This document shows positions 30,000 to 38,169 of a stretch of DNA of 62,473 nucleotides, piece by piece (position 1 is the stretch's first letter; each line of letters begins with the position of its first letter). The notes under the pieces are model-generated. The model worked only from the letters and a program-made list of their open reading frames with translations. It ran no database searches and was not told where the DNA came from. Source of the DNA: Spirochaetota bacterium (GTDB lineage Bacteria > Spirochaetota > JAAYUW01 > JAOAHJ01); contig JAOAHJ010000009.1 of assembly GCA_026415295.1 (NCBI GenBank), positions 1 through 62,473 on the forward strand, written 5' to 3'. The translations under genes were made by a program, and so were the position numbers.

Positions 30000-30725
30000 T
30001 TAAATGCTCTCTTTTTGAATCATTATATCATTAACTTTTCTGCTTATAATTTTTGAAAGATATATAAAAGGGGTATCAAATAGAGCAACTAAAAATTTTA
30101 TTAAATATGTACTTAATAAAATCTGAATAAAAACACCTTTTTCATAAATACCATAAAAAGCAATAAAACAAAAAATGAAAGAATCTATAGCTTGAGAAAC
30201 CATAGTAGAAAAATTATTTCTTATCCACAATTTTTTCCCTTTAGTTAAATTTTTCCAAAAATGAAAAGCCCAAACATCGTGTATTTGTGATACTAAATAT
30301 GCTATTAGTGAACCAATAGCAATTCTTGGAATAAAAGAAAAAATGTTTTTCATAGAATTATGAACAAGGTCAGCAGGATCAGGCTTGTATAATAAAGTTA
30401 TCTGAAAAGTAAATGTCATGAAAATTAAAATTAAAAATCCAGAATAAACTGCTTTTTTAGCTTCATCTTTCCCATAATATTCGGATAGTATATCAGTTGC
30501 AAGAAATATTGAACCATATAATATATTTCCAAGTGTAACAGTTACACCGAATAATTTCACAAGTTTTGTTACTTGAATATTACAAAGAATAATATTTGCA
30601 GCAATAAGAGAATATAGTCCGTTTTTACCAAAAAACCTAAATAACAATAAACAAAATGAAAGGTCTGTTATTAAAAAAATAAACCACAAAAGTTCATTAA
30701 AACCAAATATGTTTTTTAAGAACAT
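30000..30725 (-). CDS. yhhQ: Queuosine precursor transporter, YhhQ/VUT family
   Basis: 241 residues with about six to seven membrane helices. Family-specific motifs are TLGNILYGSIFLATDILSEYYG near residue 65 and the WIRNNFSTMVSQAIDSFIF segment near 168. YhhQ proteins import preQ0/preQ1 (or queuine) for making queuosine in tRNA. GGAG stands six bases before the ATG at 30725. Upstream, between asnS and this gene, is a structured leader (30756-30817). Queuosine transporters in other bacteria are often controlled by preQ1 riboswitches, which makes that leader worth testing. Substrate within the queuosine set is not resolved. Confidence 0.88.
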   Translation of the reverse strand: MFLKNIFGFNELLWFIFLITDLSFCLLLFRFFGKNGLYSLIAANIILCNIQVTKLVKLFGVTVTLGNILYGSIFLATDILSEYYGKDEAKKAVYSGFLILIFMTFTFQITLLYKPDPADLVHNSMKNIFSFIPRIAIGSLIAYLVSQIHDVWAFHFWKNLTKGKKLWIRNNFSTMVSQAIDSFIFCFIAFYGIYEKGVFIQILLSTYLIKFLVALFDTPFIYLSKIISRKVNDIMIQKESI

Positions 30726-30755
30726 TTAAAACTCCATTAAATATATTTTATATAA

Positions 30756-30817
30756 ATAAATTAAAATTTCATAATTTATCTCTGTTTTAATCTAACTATT
30801 CAAACAGAATTAGATTA
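30756..30817 (-). promoter_or_regulatory. Structured leader of yhhQ: alternating or pseudoknot stems plus a downstream hairpin
   Basis: In the transcript, TAATCTAA (30810-30817) can pair with TTAGATTA (30788-30795), and TCTGTTT (30802-30808) can pair with AAACAGA (30781-30787). The pairs are interleaved as in an H-type pseudoknot. With both stems full length there is no third loop, so they either shorten (about 5+5 bp with a UUAAA loop) or exclude each other. An 8-bp hairpin (ATAAATTA/TAATTTAT, 30756-30779) follows, about 20 bases before the Shine-Dalgarno. It does not match the canonical preQ1-I conserved bases. Treat it as a candidate only. Confidence 0.4.
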
Positions 30818-30890
30818 TTTTGATCTTATTAATATATACAAAAATTACAATAGAATAAAAAATTTAAAAGCAAGATCTTGTAAATAATTT

Positions 30891-32276
30891 TTAAAATTCT
30901 GCAAATCCAGGAACTCTATAAATTGGAATAACATCTCTTATATTAGACATACCTGTAACAAATTGAATTAATCTTTCAAAACCAAGCCCAAACCCAGAAT
31001 GAGGAACAGAACCATACTTTCTTAAATCAAGGTACCACCAATAATCACTTTCATTTAGTCCAAATCTTCTTATAGCCTCCAAAAGTTTATCATAATCATC
31101 CTCTCTCTGTGATCCCCCAATAATCTCTCCAATCTGTGGAACCAACAAATCCATTGCTCTTACTGTTTTTCCATCATCATTCTGTTTCATATAAAAAGCT
31201 TTGATTTCTTTAGGATAATTAATTAAGAATATAGGTTTCTTAAAATATTTCTCTGTTAAATATCTCTCATGCTCAGATTGCAAATCAACACCAAAATGTA
31301 CAGGAAACTCAAATTTTTCTCCAGAATTTTCAAGTATTTTAATACCTTGAGAATATTCAACAACTTCAAAAGAACTATTTATAACATCTTCTAGTTTCTT
31401 TAATAGCCCATTAGCAACCCATTTATCAAAGAACTCCATATCTTCTTTATCATTTTCAATTACATATTTTATAATATATTTTATAAATTCTTCAGCAAGT
31501 TTTATATTATCTTCCAATTCATAAAAAGCCATCTCAGGTTCAATCATCCAAAATTCCGCAAGATGCCTTGTTGTGTTTGAATTTTCAGCTCTAAATGTTG
31601 GCCCAAAAGTATATACTTTACCAAGAGAACAAGCATATATTTCTGCTTCTAGTTGCCCGGAAACAGTTAAAAAAGTTTTTTTTCCAAAAAAATCTTCCTT
31701 CCAATCTATTTCTCTTTTTTCCTTTAAAAGTTTTTCATAATCTAATGTAGTAACCTGAAACATTGCTCCAGCCCCTTCACAATCTGAACCTGTTATTATT
31801 GGGGTATGAATATAATAAAAATCTCTTTCATAGAAGAATTTATGAATTGCATATGCAAGATGACTTCTAACTCTAATTATTGCACCAAAAGTATTTGTTC
31901 TAGGTTTTAAATGTGTTATTGTTCTTAAAAATTCAAAAGAGTGTCTCTTTTTCTGCAAAGGATAATTTTCAGGATCAGCAATAGAAAATATTTTTACTTT
32001 TTTACCTTTCATTTCCCATTTTTGCTCTTTAGCAGGAGATAATGATATATCTCCTATAAACTCAACAGAACTCCCTGTTGATAAATTTTTTAAAGAATCA
32101 TAATTTTCAACTTCTTTATCACAAACAATTTGTAAATTATTAATAATGGAGCCATCATTAAGTTCTATAAAATAAATATCTTTTAAATTTCTTACTGTCT
32201 TAACCCACCCTCTAACAATAATATCTTTTAATTCTTTATCCTTTTTAAATATTTCCTTGATAGATAAATATATCAT
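30891..32276 (-). CDS. asnS: Asparagine--tRNA ligase
   Basis: 461 residues. An N-terminal OB-fold (IIVRGWVKTVRNLKDIYFIELNDG) is followed by the class II core. Motif 2 is FRAENSNTTRHLAEFWMIEPE, with the AsnRS-type EPE. Motif 3 is SGFGLGFERLIQFVTG, and the C-terminus is RDVIPIYRVPG. This separates it from aspartyl enzymes. The ATG at 32276 is preferred since GAGGAG stands just upstream; a TTG at 32291 is also in frame. A sigma-70-like promoter is at 32373-32400. It charges tRNA-Asn directly. Confidence 0.97.
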   Translation of the reverse strand: MIYLSIKEIFKKDKELKDIIVRGWVKTVRNLKDIYFIELNDGSIINNLQIVCDKEVENYDSLKNLSTGSSVEFIGDISLSPAKEQKWEMKGKKVKIFSIADPENYPLQKKRHSFEFLRTITHLKPRTNTFGAIIRVRSHLAYAIHKFFYERDFYYIHTPIITGSDCEGAGAMFQVTTLDYEKLLKEKREIDWKEDFFGKKTFLTVSGQLEAEIYACSLGKVYTFGPTFRAENSNTTRHLAEFWMIEPEMAFYELEDNIKLAEEFIKYIIKYVIENDKEDMEFFDKWVANGLLKKLEDVINSSFEVVEYSQGIKILENSGEKFEFPVHFGVDLQSEHERYLTEKYFKKPIFLINYPKEIKAFYMKQNDDGKTVRAMDLLVPQIGEIIGGSQREDDYDKLLEAIRRFGLNESDYWWYLDLRKYGSVPHSGFGLGFERLIQFVTGMSNIRDVIPIYRVPGFAEF

Positions 32277-32372
32277 ATTTTCTCCTCGCAAATATTCATA
32301 AAAAATATCACTTTTTTAGAATACTTTCTTTTAAATTTAAAAAGAAATATAATATTTTAATGCACGACAATA

Positions 32373-32400
32373 AGTATACAATTTATTTTACTAATGTAAA
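32373..32400 (-). promoter_or_regulatory. Sigma-70-like promoter of asnS
   Basis: Minus strand: TTTACA (32395-32400), 16-base spacer, TATACT (32373-32378). This predicts a leader of roughly 90 bases before the asnS ATG. No T-box consensus is seen in that leader. Confidence 0.45.
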
Positions 32401-32475
32401 GACTTGATAAATTTTAATTTATTAAAAATAAAATATTAGTTTAATTATATAGAAATTAAATATATTAACAATAAC

Positions 32476-32504
32476 TTAAATTTACATTTAAACTGTAAAT
32501 TTAA
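32476..32504. repeat. 11-bp inverted repeat after the MBL gene
   Basis: TTAAATTTACA (32476-32486) and TGTAAATTTAA (32494-32504) are perfect arms around a 7-base loop. It begins 19 bases beyond the stop of the MBL-fold gene and lies upstream of the asnS promoter. It may end the MBL transcript or serve as an operator; no U-run follows, so intrinsic termination is uncertain. Confidence 0.45.
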
Positions 32505-32522
32505 AATAGATATAAAAATACC

Positions 32523-33392
32523 TTATAAAAAAGAATAAAAAAAATTTTGCTTAACAAAACCAGCAAAACCATCTTTTTCAGGAATTATTGTTGAATAATT
32601 ATCTCCATAATGCATTAAAAATATTTTTGATTTTATATTATCAGATAAGGTCTTAAGTTCTTCATATGAAGCATGAACTCCACCAGGGAAAAATTGACAA
32701 TCATGAAATATAGCATCTATTTCAAAATTTTTAACTAAAATATCTAATAACTCACTATCAAAAATTGTATCTGATGTAAAAATAATTCTTTTATCTATTA
32801 ATAAACCATAAGAAATTTGAAAATCTTTCAAATCTTTATATCCCGATGGAATATGTTTTGTTCTATAAAAAATTATATTTATACTACCTATCTCAATCTC
32901 TGAAACATCCCTATCTTCTTTAAAATCATAATTAAGCTTTATTTTTTTTGGATATACTACTTCAAAAAAATCTTCTATTTCTAAATATTTTCCTTCTTTT
33001 TTTTCGCTATATTTACATCCTCCAGCAAGGGATTCATTCCATAAAATATCTTTATATTTTTCAGTTATGTAAAGCCTAGGTTTTCTTTTATAAAAATATC
33101 TATTCATTAAAGCAATCTCTTCTACTCCACCTATATGATCAGCATGAGAGTGAGTCAATATAAGATTATCAATATTTGAAACATTTAGCTCAACTTTAGC
33201 CAATGCTTCCGGAGCTCTATTACCAAAATCAACGAAAATGGATGTATTTCCTTTAATAATCACTAAATTATTTTGATATAAAGTTTTTGCAAAAGCAGAT
33301 CCACAACCTAGAAAATATAAAGTTAGCTCTCCATTATTGCTAAGAGGAAGTGCATCTTCATTAAATCTATAAACTTTAAGATTCTTTATCAT
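32523..33392 (-). CDS. Metallo-beta-lactamase-fold hydrolase (RNase Z-like)
   Basis: About 289 residues. The metal-binding motif HSHADHIGG is at about residue 80. A further metal ligand set is suggested by TKHIPSGY, FTSDTIF, and the C-terminal LMHYGDN. The N-terminal LYFLGCGSAFAKTLYQNN resembles RNase Z and related phosphodiesterases. It could be a tRNA 3' processing enzyme or a cyclic-nucleotide phosphodiesterase; the general fold is sure, the substrate is not. Its start overlaps the end of mazG by 17 bases (ATG at 33392). A GTG at 33404 would extend the overlap. Confidence 0.88.
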   Translation of the reverse strand: MIKNLKVYRFNEDALPLSNNGELTLYFLGCGSAFAKTLYQNNLVIIKGNTSIFVDFGNRAPEALAKVELNVSNIDNLILTHSHADHIGGVEEIALMNRYFYKRKPRLYITEKYKDILWNESLAGGCKYSEKKEGKYLEIEDFFEVVYPKKIKLNYDFKEDRDVSEIEIGSINIIFYRTKHIPSGYKDLKDFQISYGLLIDKRIIFTSDTIFDSELLDILVKNFEIDAIFHDCQFFPGGVHASYEELKTLSDNIKSKIFLMHYGDNYSTIIPEKDGFAGFVKQNFFYSFL

Positions 33393-34086
33393 CTTCGCTT
33401 TCACTAAATTTTTCTTCTAAATATTTTCTCAAAGCAAAATCAGGATTAAAACCAATCAGTAATGCTATTAAGATTATTTTAAATAAAAATTCTGCAATTA
33501 CCATTTCAAATTCTTCATTAAATAAGTTTACCTTATCATTATTTCTTTTATTATTTTCGATTGTTTTATTTAAATAAATTTCGAATTTATTTGATAATTT
33601 TTTAAAATCATCAATTAGTTTTAATATATTTTTATTATAAATTAAGCCTTTTTTATTAATAATCTTCATTGCATAAATTAATGTTGGTAATGCTCTAATT
33701 TTGTTATTCTTTTTTTCTTCATTCTTCTTCTCATTCCAATATTTAAGAGCTTCTGATGATGAATAAGCTTTTTTATCTCCAAAAACATGGGGATGCCTTC
33801 TAAAAAGTTTTTCTATTATACCTGTATATACATCTTCTAAGCAAAATAAACCCTCTTCCTCAGCTATTCTCGATATCATATATACTTGGGAAAGTATATC
33901 ACCAAGTTCCTCTTTCAAATTTTCTATATCTTTATTTTCCATTGCATCATATACTTCATAAACTTCCTCAAGTATATATTGTGAAAGAGATTTTATAGTT
34001 TGACTTTTATCCCATGGACACCCATTTTCAGATCTCAATACATCTACAATTTCTTTCAATTTTTTTGACAAACAAGATAAATCCAT
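33376..34086 (-). CDS. mazG: MazG nucleotide pyrophosphohydrolase
   Basis: 236 residues. The first 120 form a complete MazG domain: LRSENGCPWDKSQT, then EEVYE and EELGD metal-binding motifs, and FRRHPHVFGD. MazG hydrolyses NTPs to NMP and pyrophosphate. The second repeat seen in longer MazG proteins is present only as a worn copy at the C-terminus (FKIILIALLIGFNPDFALRKY) without the acidic motif. It is shorter than the 263-residue E. coli enzyme. Its end overlaps the MBL gene, so the two are translationally coupled. It begins five bases after the STAS gene. Confidence 0.92.
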   Translation of the reverse strand: MDLSCLSKKLKEIVDVLRSENGCPWDKSQTIKSLSQYILEEVYEVYDAMENKDIENLKEELGDILSQVYMISRIAEEEGLFCLEDVYTGIIEKLFRRHPHVFGDKKAYSSSEALKYWNEKKNEEKKNNKIRALPTLIYAMKIINKKGLIYNKNILKLIDDFKKLSNKFEIYLNKTIENNKRNNDKVNLFNEEFEMVIAEFLFKIILIALLIGFNPDFALRKYLEEKFSESEDDKES

Positions 34087-34091
34087 AAAGC

Positions 34092-34589
34092 CTACTCACC
34101 ATTATTATTCCTTTTTTCTATCTCTTTTTCAAGAGATTCAATAAGAGATTTAAAAGTTTCATAATTTTTCTCTGAAAGACTTGAAAGAATTTTATGATCA
34201 TTTAGAACAGATTTAAGATATTTTATTTCATCATCATTTATACTTTTTACTTCTCTTAAAATTTCTTCATTAAATTCAATAATATCTTTTTTTAATATAA
34301 ACAAATTTGTTAAAGAATATTTTTTAAATATTTCTTCAACATAATTATTTCCATAAATTATTGGAACTTTAGCTTTTTCGTTTTTAACTTTCAAGCTAAT
34401 ATGTACAAGTGATCCTATAAAAGAAGAATCCATATATGTTATATCTGACATTATCAAAATAAGATTCTCATAATTTTTTTCGTTTTCAATAGTTTCTTTA
34501 AAAACCAATGATATTTTAAAATTTGAAACTTTAGGTAAAACAATTAAAAGATCATTTCCTATTTTACCAATCTTAAAAAATTCTTCCAT
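34092..34589 (-). CDS. STAS-domain protein (anti-sigma factor antagonist-like)
   Basis: 165 residues. Residues 1-105 fit a STAS domain, with the phosphorylatable-serine motif as MDSSFIGSLVHI. The remaining 60 residues are charged and helical, probably a coiled coil, which is unusual for simple SpoIIAA-like proteins. Such proteins act in partner switching with serine kinases and anti-sigma factors. No matching RsbW-like kinase is in the window. The ATG at 34589 is preferred with GGAAG upstream; a TTG at 34601 is in frame. It lies between lemA and mazG. Confidence 0.78.
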   Translation of the reverse strand: MEEFFKIGKIGNDLLIVLPKVSNFKISLVFKETIENEKNYENLILIMSDITYMDSSFIGSLVHISLKVKNEKAKVPIIYGNNYVEEIFKKYSLTNLFILKKDIIEFNEEILREVKSINDDEIKYLKSVLNDHKILSSLSEKNYETFKSLIESLEKEIEKRNNNGE

Positions 34590-34609
34590 AATGACTTCCA
34601 AACAGATAA

Positions 34610-35170
34610 TTAAAACTTAACTTTTGGGACCTGTTTTTCCTCTTCTGTTATTTCAAAATATTTTTTTGGAGTAAACCCAAACATTCTAGCAAAAAAAACT
34701 ATTGGAAATTGTCTTATTTTTTTATTATATGTTGCTACGATATCGTTATATCTTTTTCTTTCTACAGATATTCTGTTTTCTGTTCCTTCAAGCTCTGTTA
34801 TCAAAGCCTTAAAATTCTCATTAGCTTTAAGATCTGGATAATTTTCTACAAGAACCAGTAACCTAGAAATGGCTTGGCCAAATTGATTATTAGCATCTAT
34901 TTTTTCATCTATAGTTTTAGCACCAAGTGCTTTCGCCCTTGCTTCAATAACAGAAGTCAATGTCTCTTTTTCAAAATTAGCATAACCCTTAACAGTTTCT
35001 ACTATATTTGGAATAAGATCAGCCCGTCTTTTCAATTGTACATCAACCTGAGCCCATGCTGCATTTACTTCTTCATCAAGTCTTACTATTGAATTATAAG
35101 TAGATATCAGTGAAATAATCATAAGAAAAATAACTATTACGATACCAATTAAAATATAATTTTTGTTCAT
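34610..35170 (-). CDS. lemA: LemA-family membrane protein
   Basis: 186 residues. One N-terminal transmembrane helix (about 5-27) is followed by the LemA signature RLDEEVNAAWAQVDVQLKRRADLIPNIVETVKGY, and the C-terminal part has YNDIVATYNKKIRQFP. LemA proteins are coiled-coil membrane proteins often encoded with TPM-domain proteins, as here two genes away. The precise role is not known. The topology predicts a short N-terminus and an extracytoplasmic or cytoplasmic helical bundle. An unknown gene separates it from the TPM gene. Confidence 0.94.
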   Translation of the reverse strand: MNKNYILIGIVIVIFLMIISLISTYNSIVRLDEEVNAAWAQVDVQLKRRADLIPNIVETVKGYANFEKETLTSVIEARAKALGAKTIDEKIDANNQFGQAISRLLVLVENYPDLKANENFKALITELEGTENRISVERKRYNDIVATYNKKIRQFPIVFFARMFGFTPKKYFEITEEEKQVPKVKF

Positions 35171-35204
35171 AATTTACACCTCTTTCAAAAATAATTTAAA
35201 ATAA

Positions 35205-35876
35205 TTAAATTTTATCAACCTTAGCAATTAAATAATTAATAAAAATATAAAAATTATCCAGAACAAAATTAATATCATCAAAATTTATTTTTTCTTTTAA
35301 GATTTTTAATATATTATTTCCAGCTTCTATGTTATAATGTTCTGTTAATTTTCTAATATTTTCATAACTATCTAATGAATAATCAAGATTTAATAAATAC
35401 AATAATGAAATAAAGATAAAATTATAGTTTTTAATTGTATTTTTTAAAATTTTAATACTTTCTTTTTTACTTCTTATTAACACACTTTTATTTATAATAT
35501 TAAATATTAAATTTCTAAATTCTCTCTCAATCTCAACTCTTATTAATTTATTATCAATTTCAATATCATTTATAATACTTTTACCATAAATATTTTTTGA
35601 TAAATTTTTGATAAAAAATATACTTGCTCCATAAACATCAATGCCATTTCTCAAAAATTCTTCTGTAATTATTAAAGGAAAAAATTTATAAAATTTAAAA
35701 TAAGATTTCAAAACTTTTTTTATTACTTTATTATTTTCAAATTTATAGAATTCAAAAATAATTATTAAGAAATCATTTTCTATTTCTCTTATTTCTTTTA
35801 AATTAACATCTTTAAATTCTTTTATTAAATTTTCAATAAATACTCTTTTTAATCTTTCTCTCTTTTCAATCTTCAT
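35205..35876 (-). CDS. Uncharacterised helical protein in the LemA/TPM cluster
   Basis: 223 residues, helical, with no signal peptide or membrane helix. The middle section, about 75-155 (LIITEEFLRNGIDVYG through IEIDNKLIRVEIEREFRNLIF), reminds me of the C-terminal helical region of predicted nucleotidyltransferase-type proteins that sit beside lemA in some bacteria. The nucleotidyltransferase GS motif is not visible, so this is weak. A GGAG Shine-Dalgarno precedes the ATG. Position between the TPM and lemA genes suggests a shared membrane-related process. Confidence 0.5.
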   Translation of the reverse strand: MKIEKRERLKRVFIENLIKEFKDVNLKEIREIENDFLIIIFEFYKFENNKVIKKVLKSYFKFYKFFPLIITEEFLRNGIDVYGASIFFIKNLSKNIYGKSIINDIEIDNKLIRVEIEREFRNLIFNIINKSVLIRSKKESIKILKNTIKNYNFIFISLLYLLNLDYSLDSYENIRKLTEHYNIEAGNNILKILKEKINFDDINFVLDNFYIFINYLIAKVDKI

Positions 35877-36098
35877 ATTTTACTCCATATCATTTTTAAC
35901 TATAATTTACATTTAAGATTTCTTTTATAGTATAAAAAATACTAAAAAAATTATTTTTAATATTAAATATTTATTTCATATGATAAATATTTAAAATAAA
36001 AGTTTTAATATAGACATTTTATTTAATAAAATAAAACTATAAAAATTTATTTTTATTTTAAGAGTTATTATAAAAATTTTTAAAAATTTTTGAATAAA

Positions 36099-36869
36099 TT
36101 AAAAAGATGAAGTAGCCCCTCCTCCACCAGACCTTCCACCTCCAAAACCACCAAAACCACCACCTTTGAAATTACTATTGTTTCTGCCAAAATAACCACC
36201 ACCTCCAATATTCATATAAATTAAGAATGGGAGAAAATTTGGAAAAAATCTAAAAAATAACAAAAACATTATTATTATAAAAATAATAAAAATTGGATCA
36301 CTCTTACCTCCATATTCATCTTCATTATTTTTAAAATATTTATCATAGTTCTGTTCTTCTATCTGCGCTTTTTTCAAAATATCTTCAAATTTTAACTCAT
36401 TTACCTTACATATTTCTTTTGCAAGCCTTAAAGTTAAAATATAAAATCCATCATTAAAGTTGCCTTCTTTAAAATATGGGACCCCATAACTATCTAGAAA
36501 ATCTTTTGCTTTTATATCAGGAATATCGCCTTCAAGACCATAGCCTACTTCAATTCTTACTTTTCTTTCATTGTAAGCTAAAATTATAAGTATCCCATTA
36601 TCTTTCCCTTTTTTGCCAATTTTCCATTTTTCAAAAACCTTTACAGCTACTTCCTCTATACTATTATTATTTATTGAACTTAGTGTCAATATAGCTATTT
36701 CTACTGATGTAGTTTCATCTAATACTTTAAGAAGATTATTAATTTTAATTTCATAACTATCACTAATTAAATTTGCAAAATCATTTACATAATTATAATA
36801 ATTAGGTATTTCAAAAGAAAAAAAAATTAAAACCAGAATAATAAAAATAGGTAATATTGTTTTTTTCAT
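36099..36869 (-). CDS. TPM-domain protein (YgcG-like), Gly-rich C-terminus
   Basis: 256 residues. A signal peptide-like helix comes first. The TPM domain (about 20-155) has YVNDFANLIS, SVEIAILTLSSI, DNGILIILAYNERKVRIEVGYGLEG and PYFKEGNFNDGF. A transmembrane helix near 195-220 is followed by a glycine/phenylalanine-rich tail (GGGFGGFGGGRSGGGG), as usual for YgcG-type proteins. TPM proteins are linked to membrane and photosystem quality control and to LemA. AAGG stands just upstream of the ATG at 36869. lemA lies downstream in the same run. Confidence 0.92.
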   Translation of the reverse strand: MKKTILPIFIILVLIFFSFEIPNYYNYVNDFANLISDSYEIKINNLLKVLDETTSVEIAILTLSSINNNSIEEVAVKVFEKWKIGKKGKDNGILIILAYNERKVRIEVGYGLEGDIPDIKAKDFLDSYGVPYFKEGNFNDGFYILTLRLAKEICKVNELKFEDILKKAQIEEQNYDKYFKNNEDEYGGKSDPIFIIFIIIMFLLFFRFFPNFLPFLIYMNIGGGGYFGRNNSNFKGGGFGGFGGGRSGGGGATSSF

Positions 36870-37067
36870 AAATAGAACCTTAATAATTTTTAACACAATT
36901 ATATAAAAATGACTAATTAGAATTAGAAATTTTTATATAATAAATTTTTTATTATAATTAACATAATATTCATATTTGTATATTTATTAAAATATAAAAT
37001 TATATTTAAATATATCAAGTAATTCAGAAAAAAATTTTATGGAACTTTAAGTATTAAAAAAATATTT

Positions 37068-37724
37068 TTACTTATTTTCAGGATAAAACTGATTTGGCCA
37101 ACTTTTTAAATATTCTATATATGAGTCTATTCTTTTTATTCTTTCCATAGCTATTTTATTATAATCAGTCATTTTATTATTTTTTAGCTTGTAATATTCA
37201 TCTTCCCATAAATCAATATCAATTCTCCATTTTTGGAATCTTTCAGCTTCTTTCTGAAATTTTTTTGCTTCATCATAGTAATATGGAACACATGAATAAA
37301 AATATTTTGCATATTGTAAACTTTCTATAATCATCTCTTTATAAAGGTAATTATAAAAGTAGATATTTTCTTTATCAAATCTTGCACCAAGTTGAAGATA
37401 ACACTTAACAATTAATAGATTAATATGCATTTTAAAAAGAAACTTATATCTTATATATTGTTCTTGAGAAGTTATCTTAGTTAAAGCTTGAACAACTGGT
37501 GCAAAAGGTGCTTCAAGAGCCTTCTGTAAGTATTCTATATTTCTAAAAATAACTATTTGGTTATCAGTCATCCCATCAACATATAAAAGATAATACTGTT
37601 CTGCATATATTATTGGGGAAGACTCTAGGTTTTGAAATTTACTAGACAATAAGAATAAGAAAATAACTATAAATAATAAAAAAAAGAGAGATTTCCTTTT
37701 ATTTACAACAAGTTTTTTACACAT
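37068..37724 (-). CDS. Spirochaete-type exported or membrane-anchored hypothetical protein
   Basis: 218 residues. Residues 12-30 are a hydrophobic anchor or uncleaved signal. The rest is helical and rich in Tyr, Phe and Trp: EAPFAPVVQALTKITSQEQY, LLIVKCYLQLGARFD, and RIDIDLWEDEYYKLKN. From memory this pattern resembles a conserved protein of treponemes, but I cannot name it and have not searched. No catalytic motif is seen. It is preceded, 28 bases away, by a small membrane protein gene on the same strand. Confidence 0.6.
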   Translation of the reverse strand: MCKKLVVNKRKSLFFLLFIVIFLFLLSSKFQNLESSPIIYAEQYYLLYVDGMTDNQIVIFRNIEYLQKALEAPFAPVVQALTKITSQEQYIRYKFLFKMHINLLIVKCYLQLGARFDKENIYFYNYLYKEMIIESLQYAKYFYSCVPYYYDEAKKFQKEAERFQKWRIDIDLWEDEYYKLKNNKMTDYNKIAMERIKRIDSYIEYLKSWPNQFYPENK

Positions 37725-37752
37725 AAAAAATTAAATGAGATTTATAAATATT

Positions 37753-38040
37753 TTAATTTTCTTTAACAGCTATTTTCAATATGCCAAGCAATAAAAAAAA
37801 CATAGTTAGAAGTATTATTAAAATTTTTATTATTGGTATATTACCTATACTCATAAACCAATCTGATGGAAGTAGTTCAACATTTTCAAGAACCCTAAAG
37901 AAAGAATAAAGATAATTAAATAAAGCAGATAAAACAATTAAAAAATAATTATCATTATCCCTATTTTTAGACCAAAAGTAAACAGATGCAAATGCTAAAG
38001 ATATCCCGATAATCATGTCTAATATAGGAAAAAAATACAT
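37753..38040 (-). CDS. Small integral membrane protein, unknown
   Basis: 95 residues with about three membrane helices: PILDMIIGISLAFASVYFW, YFLIVLSALFNYLYSFF and IPIIKILIILLTMFFLLLGI. No family is recognised. It sits 28 bases upstream of the treponeme-like hypothetical gene and is probably in the same transcript. The regular hydrophobic spacing and the tight neighbour support a real gene. Confidence 0.6.
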   Translation of the reverse strand: MYFFPILDMIIGISLAFASVYFWSKNRDNDNYFLIVLSALFNYLYSFFRVLENVELLPSDWFMSIGNIPIIKILIILLTMFFLLLGILKIAVKEN

Positions 38041-38169
38041 AATATTTATTTCCTTCTAATTTTTATAGCTTATTAAATATATTTTATTTTAAATTTTATA
38101 ATAAAATTAATATTTTAATAATTTGCTAATTCTTTAAATTATTCTTTTGTACTTTTTAATAAAAAATTT

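Noticed and set aside
30756-30817. Calling the yhhQ leader a canonical preQ1-I riboswitch
   Set aside because: The conserved C in the loop and the A-rich tail consensus are not present, so only a candidate structure is reported.
30861-30880. CAAGATCTTG palindrome after asnS as a terminator
   Set aside because: As a hairpin it leaves only three pairs around a four-base loop, too weak despite the T-rich stretch that follows.
35877-36098. Possible small gene in the 222-base gap before the TPM gene
   Set aside because: No frame of useful length with a start signal is present; only A/T-rich sequence.
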